From an uncultured Lachnospiraceae bacterium (GTDB lineage Bacteria > Bacillota > Clostridia > Lachnospirales > Lachnospiraceae): 9,944 bases of DNA. Positions 5,937-9,944 of this stretch are shown here, in pieces. The notes beneath the pieces were generated by a model that did no database searches, had not been told where the DNA came from, and saw only the letters and a list, made by a program, of their open reading frames with translations. The stretch is taken from positions 1 through 9,944 of the forward strand of contig CAJTPM010000073.1 in assembly GCA_910578085.1 (NCBI GenBank), given 5' to 3'. The number at the start of each line of letters is the position of its first letter. Within the stretch, counting starts at the first letter, position 1. Position numbers and translations under genes: made by a program.

Positions 5937-6725
5937 ATGAAAAACCGTTATTACAGATTTTTCCGGGAAGACAAAAAGGCACTGGTGCTGGCATTTGATC
6001 ACGCTTCCCATGGCGATGCCTGGGTAGATCCGGCCAAAGTGATCCGCGGCGCGAGGGAAGGCGGAATGGACGGCATTCTGACCACCTACGGGGTGATAAA
6101 CAATTTCCGGAAAGAGATAGGAAAGATGGGCGTTATGCTCCGTATGGATGTGCTGGGAAGTGCTCTCGGAAAGAAAGATCCCATTCTGGGACAGGCCATG
6201 GAATCGCCTTATACAGTGGAAGATGCGCTCCGTCTGGGGGCGGACGGCGTGATGACTATGGGAATCATCGGCTGCAACTACGACGGGGACAATGTGCGCT
6301 ATATCGCGAAGGTGGCGAGCGACTGTGACAAATATGGCCTGATCTGCGCGTCGGAAGTACTGCCCAATGGCTTTTCAAGCGATCCCGAGGACCGCAGCGT
6401 ACGGGCCATGAATGTGGCCTGCCGACTGGGGGCTGAGGTCGGCCTTGATATCGTAAAAACGGCTTTTGTGGAGCCTGTGGAAGAATTTAAAAAGATCGTG
6501 GAAAACTGTTATACGGATGTGCTGGCGTTGGGCGGCGCGAAAGTAGATGACGACCGCGCGGTGCTGCAGAATGCGAAAGACGCAATGGACGCAGGCTGCA
6601 AGGGCCTGATGATCGGGCGCAATGTATGGGGCCATTCCAACATTGCGGGAATGGCGCGAGCGCTTGGGGCAGTTGTGCATGGAAATGCAACTGTGGATGA
6701 GGCGATGAAGGAACTGGAAAAATAA
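5937..6725 (+). CDS. Class I aldolase of the DhnA/LsrF (archaeal-type FBP aldolase, COG1830) family
   Basis: 262-residue TIM-barrel Schiff-base lyase. FDH (20-22) is the conserved strand-1 motif, K174 in DIVKTAF is the expected Schiff-base lysine, and LALGGAK (197-202) with MIGRNVWGH (225-233) forms the phosphate-binding end. The substrate is therefore likely phosphorylated. Homologues include archaeal FBP aldolase, ADH synthase (MJ0400), sulfo-sugar aldolases and LsrF. By eye, the YPRG segment carrying the catalytic Tyr of archaeal members reads VLPNG (141-145), so Tyr is absent, as I recall for LsrF; a glycolytic FBP aldolase is therefore unlikely. AGGAGG (5923-5928) lies eight bases before the ATG. 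The 52-bp gap from the previous gene is strikingly AT-rich with repeated TATAAATA-like words (5890-5915). It is the last gene before a strong terminator, presumably cleaving the product of the upstream enzyme steps. Confidence 0.88.
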   Translation: MKNRYYRFFREDKKALVLAFDHASHGDAWVDPAKVIRGAREGGMDGILTTYGVINNFRKEIGKMGVMLRMDVLGSALGKKDPILGQAMESPYTVEDALRLGADGVMTMGIIGCNYDGDNVRYIAKVASDCDKYGLICASEVLPNGFSSDPEDRSVRAMNVACRLGAEVGLDIVKTAFVEPVEEFKKIVENCYTDVLALGGAKVDDDRAVLQNAKDAMDAGCKGLMIGRNVWGHSNIAGMARALGAVVHGNATVDEAMKELEK

Positions 6726-6743
6726 TTTATGACAAAAAGTATG

Positions 6744-6772
6744 ACGGCCGTCCGGGAGGGCGGCCGTTTTTT
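6744..6772 (+). terminator. Strong intrinsic terminator of the lyase/aldolase operon
   Basis: The stem 6744-6753 pairs with 6758-6767 (ACGGCCGTCC with GGGCGGCCGT, one G-U) around a GGGA tetraloop and is followed by six T (6767-6772). It lies 18 bases after the aldolase stop. The minus-strand gene ends 22 bases away at 6795 and would transcribe through the same stem. On that strand the T-run is five bases long and displaced by five bases, so bidirectional use is possible but weaker. Confidence 0.93.
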
Positions 6773-6794
6773 CACCTTTGAATAGCTGTCAAAA

Positions 6795-7550
6795 TCACAT
6801 GATCGTTCCGCCGGAAACATCTACCGCGACGCCCATGATCTGGCAGGCCTTTTCGGAACAGAGAAATACAGCCACATAGCCGATCTCCTTCGGCGTGGCT
6901 TCCCTGCCGGTGGGAATGATTTTTTTCATTTTTTCCGAGCGTTCCGTCAGATGTGCGACGCCTTCGGTTGCCACATAGCCGGGAACGATGCCGTTGACAT
7001 AGATTCCCCGGCGGCCGACCTCAGCCGCCAGGTTTTTGGTGAAAGCGAGTACGGCGCCCTTGGTTGCGGCGTAGATGGGATTTCCGTCGCCGCTTGTCCG
7101 GATGGCTGTTTTTGAGATCGTGTTGACAATATGTCCGCCGCGATTCTGTGCCGCGCAAAGTTTCACAAATTCGCGGCACATCAGCATGGTGCCCTCCACT
7201 GTGACGCGTTCGTAGCGCCTGATCTGCTCAGGAGTGACGGTTTCAATGCTGGAAGGTCCCATCAGTCCGGCGTTATTCATCAGAAAATCCACAGTGCCAA
7301 ATTTTTCAAGCGTCAGCCTGAAAATTTCGCAGACATCCTCCTCGCTCGAAATATCGGCCTTTACCGCCAGTGTCCGGATGCCGTATTCTTCCTCCAGCTT
7401 CCGGCAGGCTTCTTTTGTTTTTTCAATGGGGGCAAAATCGGCGATGACCACATTGCAGCCCTCCTCCGCAAACACCTGGCAGATGCCGTAGCCGATGCCT
7501 CTTCCGCCGCCGGTGACGACAGCCACTTTATTTTTCATGTTCAGATCCAT
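6795..7550 (-). CDS. Short-chain dehydrogenase/reductase (SDR), classical type
   Basis: 251-residue cytosolic NAD(P)-dependent oxidoreductase with a Rossmann fold. The cofactor motif TGGGRGIG lies at 13-20, D38 at the end of strand 2 favours NAD(H), NNAG is at 92-95, S146 is the probable catalytic Ser, and YAATK holds Y160 and K164. The PGYVATEG loop follows at 190-197. The position usually held by the catalytic-tetrad Asn (VNxxGT pattern) appears to be T117, a departure worth checking, although Thr or Ser occurs in some SDRs. The family reduces ketones or oxidises secondary alcohols, often on sugars and polyols. It is the last gene of a three-dehydrogenase operon, 24 bp after the 2-hydroxyacid dehydrogenase. 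ATG 7550 is preceded by an AAGGACAGG region; an in-frame ATG four codons later is an alternative. Substrate unknown. Confidence 0.92.
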   Translation of the reverse strand: MDLNMKNKVAVVTGGGRGIGYGICQVFAEEGCNVVIADFAPIEKTKEACRKLEEEYGIRTLAVKADISSEEDVCEIFRLTLEKFGTVDFLMNNAGLMGPSSIETVTPEQIRRYERVTVEGTMLMCREFVKLCAAQNRGGHIVNTISKTAIRTSGDGNPIYAATKGAVLAFTKNLAAEVGRRGIYVNGIVPGYVATEGVAHLTERSEKMKKIIPTGREATPKEIGYVAVFLCSEKACQIMGVAVDVSGGTIM

Positions 7551-7574
7551 ACGATTACCTGTCCTTTCTGTCTG

Positions 7575-8669
7575 CTATAATCCCATTTGAACTTTTGCTT
7601 TTTCCCGCCATGCAAGGAATGCGGGGTTTTCCAGTACCTGGGGATTGACAAATCCTTCGGTCTGTTTTCCGGCGATCAGATTCCGGATGCGCTCAAAGAT
7701 CAGCCGGGGTGAATTGTTGGCGGCGTCAATGGTGGAACCGGCACGATGTGTCGTCAGGGTTACATTGTCCAGACTGCGGAAAGGATCATCCGCGGCCAGG
7801 GGCTCGTTATCGAAGACATCCAATGCCGCGCCTGCGATTTTTTTGTCTTTCAATACGTCGTACAATGCGCAGTAATCCACGAGGCCCGCTCTTGCCGTGT
7901 TGATAAAGTAAGCGGTGGGCTTCATGGACTCAAGTTCCGCTCTGCCCACAATGTGATAGGTATCATCTGTCAGTCTCGCGTGGATGCTGAGGAAATCCGC
8001 CTCCTTAAACAGCGTCTCCTTATCCACGGAAGTTACGCCGTACTGCCGCAGCACGTCCGGATCCACATAGGGATCGTAGGCGATAAGATGGACATGGAAG
8101 CCGCTCAGCTTTTCCGCCATCAGTTTGCCAATATAGCCGAAGCCAAACAGCGCTACGGTCTTTCCTCGCATATCCGGGGTGGTGGCGCTGCTGCTGAAAT
8201 CTTCCTGCCAGCCGCCGCTTGCCACGCTGTGGTGGGCCCTGGCAATATTGCGGGCCTCCGACAGCATCATGCCGATGGTGAAATCCGAAACGGCATCCGC
8301 GTTGCGTCCGCCGGCATTGATGACGGCAATGCCTCTCACGGTGGCCGCTTTGATATCAATATTTTCCATACCGGCGCGGATCACGCCGATCAGATGGAGA
8401 TTGTCAAATACGTCCATGCCTTTGCCGGCAAAGGGGCAAAAACTCCCCACCAGGATCTCGGTGTCCGGGTTGTCTGTGAATGCGCTGGGGATCTCCTCGC
8501 CGTCGGGACCTTCCGTCTCGATCCTGCGGAAGAGGGTGGGAATGTCTACGCTCTCATCACCGGTCCAGCCTGCCTCCTGCATGGTGACGCCCGGCACCGT
8601 CTGCGCAAAGCGGATGATGGAATCCCGCAGAGAGGGGATCCGCGTTTCAATTACACATGTCATTTTCAT
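7575..8669 (-). CDS. D-isomer-specific 2-hydroxyacid dehydrogenase
   Basis: 364-residue NAD-dependent dehydrogenase of the D-2-hydroxyacid (phosphoglycerate dehydrogenase-like) family. An N-terminal substrate domain contains IRAGMENID (about 97-105). The inserted Rossmann domain has GFGYIG (176-181) with D199 after strand 2, and the catalytic residues are R260 (NTARAG), E289 (DNEPL) and H308 (TTHRAG). There is no ACT domain, so it is not a long-form serine-biosynthesis SerA. It most likely interconverts a 2-keto acid and a D-2-hydroxy acid from sugar breakdown. A GTG at 8678 is in frame but is part of the AAAGGGG ribosome binding site; ATG 8669, eight bases after it, is preferred. It is the middle gene of the operon, 17 bp after the alcohol dehydrogenase stop. 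A long open frame on the opposite strand (7746-8762) is not credible. Confidence 0.92.
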   Translation of the reverse strand: MKMTCVIETRIPSLRDSIIRFAQTVPGVTMQEAGWTGDESVDIPTLFRRIETEGPDGEEIPSAFTDNPDTEILVGSFCPFAGKGMDVFDNLHLIGVIRAGMENIDIKAATVRGIAVINAGGRNADAVSDFTIGMMLSEARNIARAHHSVASGGWQEDFSSSATTPDMRGKTVALFGFGYIGKLMAEKLSGFHVHLIAYDPYVDPDVLRQYGVTSVDKETLFKEADFLSIHARLTDDTYHIVGRAELESMKPTAYFINTARAGLVDYCALYDVLKDKKIAGAALDVFDNEPLAADDPFRSLDNVTLTTHRAGSTIDAANNSPRLIFERIRNLIAGKQTEGFVNPQVLENPAFLAWREKAKVQMGL

Positions 8670-8686
8670 AGTCTTCACCCCTTTCT

Positions 8687-9868
8687 CTATAAAGCCATAC
8701 GGTATAGTTCCATGATCTGTTCCTTATTTAACGGTACAAAGAAGCCGACAGTCTCTCTGTGAGCCAGCGCTTTCTCTGCCATTTCCTCAAATCTGGAATC
8801 ATCGATATCCGCCTCGGACAGATGCAGAGGCACGCCCAGAGAGCGGAAAAAATCGGCGGTTTTTTCAATGCCGGCCAGAGCTGCCTCCTCCGGGGTACAT
8901 GCTGCCGTGTCAACGTCAAACACATATTTTGCATATCGCGCGAAACGTGAAATGTCATGTCTGTATACATATTTCATCCAGGCGTAGAGCATGATGGAGA
9001 CGGCGGCGCCATGAGTGAGATCATACAACGCGCTGAGCTCATAGCTGAGGTCATGGGTGGCCCAGTCCTGTTCACGGCCGACACCCACCGTATCGTTGTG
9101 GGCGACAGTGCCGGCCCACATGATCTCCGCGCGGTAGTCATAATTTGTCAGGTCTTTCATCAACCTGGGGCCTGCTTCCACGAGGCTTCGCATCAGCCCC
9201 TCGGCCATTCCGTCGATGACATAGGTGTCAGGTGTATTGGTGAAATACCGCTCGGTCACATGGGTGAACATATCCGCGATCCCGCAGGCCGTCTGATAGG
9301 CCGGCAGGGAGCAGGTGATCTCCGGATTCATGATGGCGAAGGCGGGGCGCAGGGCCGGACCGCCGCAGCCGTATTTCAGCCATCCCTCTTCGTTTGTGAT
9401 CATGCATCCGGCGCTGGATTCGCTTCCTGTTGCAGCGATGGTCAGGATCACGCCGATGGGCAGTGCCTCGAATACGGGATGGGCTCCCATCACGTTGGAG
9501 AAATAGTCCCAGACATCGCCTTTATAGGGAATGCCTGCGGCGATGGCTTTGGCGGTATCGATAGTGCTGCCGCCGCCCAGGGCGATGACCATCTCCACCT
9601 GATTTTCGCGGCCAAGCGCAACGCCCTGTCTGACAAGACCAAGACGGGGATTGGGAAGAACGCCGGTCAGGGTGGTCACCTTTAAACCGGAGCCTTCCAG
9701 ACTGTTCAAAACAGTGTCGAGCAGACCGCTTGTTTTCAGAAAATCACCGCTGTCGTAGACGAGCATCACATTTTTTACGCCGTAAGAGGCTGCCACAGAG
9801 CCGACCTGTTCCTGTGTGTTCCTGCCGAAAATAAAATTGGTAGAGACACAAAAATTGAAATCTAACAT
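8687..9868 (-). CDS. Iron-containing (group III) alcohol dehydrogenase, butanol-dehydrogenase/YqhD-like
   Basis: 393-residue NAD(P)-dependent alcohol dehydrogenase. An N-terminal nucleotide domain carries GGGSTIDTAK (98-107). The C-terminal helical metal domain has all four expected ligands: D199 and H203 (DMFTH), H272 (DWATH) and H286 (LTHG), with the same 4- and 14-residue spacings as YqhD. The usual second His in the GHEL/EHEL segment reads SYEL (Y276), a non-ligand change near the active site. The family oxidises alcohols or reduces aldehydes, usually in anaerobes, regenerating NAD(P)+. Here it would act on an alcohol or aldehyde of the pathway, for example reducing an aldehyde released by the aldolase; this is inference. 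AGGAGGG lies five bases before the ATG. It is first in the operon with the hydroxyacid dehydrogenase and SDR. Confidence 0.93.
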   Translation of the reverse strand: MLDFNFCVSTNFIFGRNTQEQVGSVAASYGVKNVMLVYDSGDFLKTSGLLDTVLNSLEGSGLKVTTLTGVLPNPRLGLVRQGVALGRENQVEMVIALGGGSTIDTAKAIAAGIPYKGDVWDYFSNVMGAHPVFEALPIGVILTIAATGSESSAGCMITNEEGWLKYGCGGPALRPAFAIMNPEITCSLPAYQTACGIADMFTHVTERYFTNTPDTYVIDGMAEGLMRSLVEAGPRLMKDLTNYDYRAEIMWAGTVAHNDTVGVGREQDWATHDLSYELSALYDLTHGAAVSIMLYAWMKYVYRHDISRFARYAKYVFDVDTAACTPEEAALAGIEKTADFFRSLGVPLHLSEADIDDSRFEEMAEKALAHRETVGFFVPLNKEQIMELYRMAL

Positions 9869-9888
9869 AGTTACCCTCCTTTTTCGTA

Positions 9889-9917
9889 GATATAATCTCT
9901 CGGAATCTTTAAGCCAA
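9889..9917 (-). promoter_or_regulatory. Candidate promoter of the three-dehydrogenase operon
   Basis: On the minus strand TTGGCT (9917-9912) is followed after 17 bases by TATATC (9894-9889), each matching four of six consensus bases. Transcription would begin near 9882, giving a very short leader with AGGAGGG before ATG 9868. The match is modest, but it is the only pair in this 76-bp spacer that fits. Confidence 0.4.
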
Positions 9918-9924
9918 TAAACAC

Positions 9925-9942
9925 AAGGCTTCCAGATGCCTT
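9925..9942. other. Small hairpin at the window edge, possible end of a terminator
   Basis: AAGGC (9925-9929) and GCCTT (9938-9942) pair around an 8-base loop, with T residues running to the end of the window. It may be the terminator of a gene lying beyond the window or a leader element of the dehydrogenase operon. The stem is short and the context is cut off. Confidence 0.25.
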
Positions 9943-9944
9943 TT

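Noticed and set aside
4033..6725. An AI-2 (lsr-type) system, suggested by a SorC regulator next to an LsrF-like aldolase
   Set aside because: No LsrK kinase, LsrG, or Lsr transporter genes are present, and a KGPDC-like gene and DUF169 pair are not part of lsr operons; kept only as an analogy.
8670..8678. GTG start for the 2-hydroxyacid dehydrogenase
   Set aside because: The GTG is the end of the AAAGGGG ribosome binding site; ATG 8669 is eight bases after it.
7746..8762. Long plus-strand open frame (338 codons) opposite the 2-hydroxyacid dehydrogenase
   Set aside because: It is antisense to a gene with full catalytic and cofactor motifs, has no recognisable domain or RBS, and is explained by codon bias.
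8957..9685. Plus-strand open frame (242 codons) opposite the iron alcohol dehydrogenase
   Set aside because: It is antisense to an intact enzyme with all four metal ligands, and its translated product has no recognisable family features.

Overview
The window looks like a chromosomal catabolic locus from a Gram-positive anaerobe, most likely a Clostridia/Lachnospiraceae-type gut or rumen bacterium. This is inferred from strong AGGAGG-type ribosome binding sites, moderate GC with AT-rich spacers, a SorC-type regulator, an iron-type alcohol dehydrogenase and tandem DUF169 genes. There is no direct taxonomic marker. No rRNA, tRNA, CRISPR array, transposase or phage gene is visible.

Layout. (1) 64-2316, plus strand: a phosphotriesterase-like metal hydrolase (probable lactonase) and an MFS transporter, separated by a repeat-rich spacer with a REP-like hairpin element. 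(2) 2320-4965, minus strand: a tight unit transcribed as SorC-family regulator, DUF169 protein, second DUF169 protein. It converges on the transporter gene with a 3-bp gap, next to a perfect 18-bp inverted repeat. (3) 4966-5242: a 277-bp divergent control region with three helically phased palindromes and a candidate promoter for the plus-strand genes. (4) 5243-6725, plus strand: a 3-keto-L-gulonate-6-phosphate decarboxylase-like (OMP decarboxylase superfamily) protein and a DhnA/LsrF-type class I aldolase, closed by a strong intrinsic terminator. (5) 6795-9868, minus strand: an operon of iron-containing alcohol dehydrogenase, D-2-hydroxyacid dehydrogenase and short-chain dehydrogenase, converging on the same terminator.

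Working model (inference). The locus imports a sugar-like or polyol-like compound, a lactone or a sugar acid through the MFS protein, opens a lactone with the phosphotriesterase-like hydrolase, interconverts alcohol, keto and hydroxyacid forms with three NAD(P)-type dehydrogenases, and cleaves a phosphorylated intermediate with the two TIM-barrel lyases. The SorC regulator would sense a phosphorylated intermediate. No kinase or PTS gene lies in the window, so phosphorylation would have to be encoded nearby.

The most unusual points are these. The decarboxylase-like protein lacks the last Asp of the superfamily DxKxxD signature and the KGPDC active-site His. The aldolase appears to lack the usual catalytic Tyr. 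Two DUF169 paralogues with four shared Cys positions are locked to the regulator. Together these suggest an undescribed reaction sequence rather than a known ascorbate, ribulose-monophosphate or AI-2 pathway.
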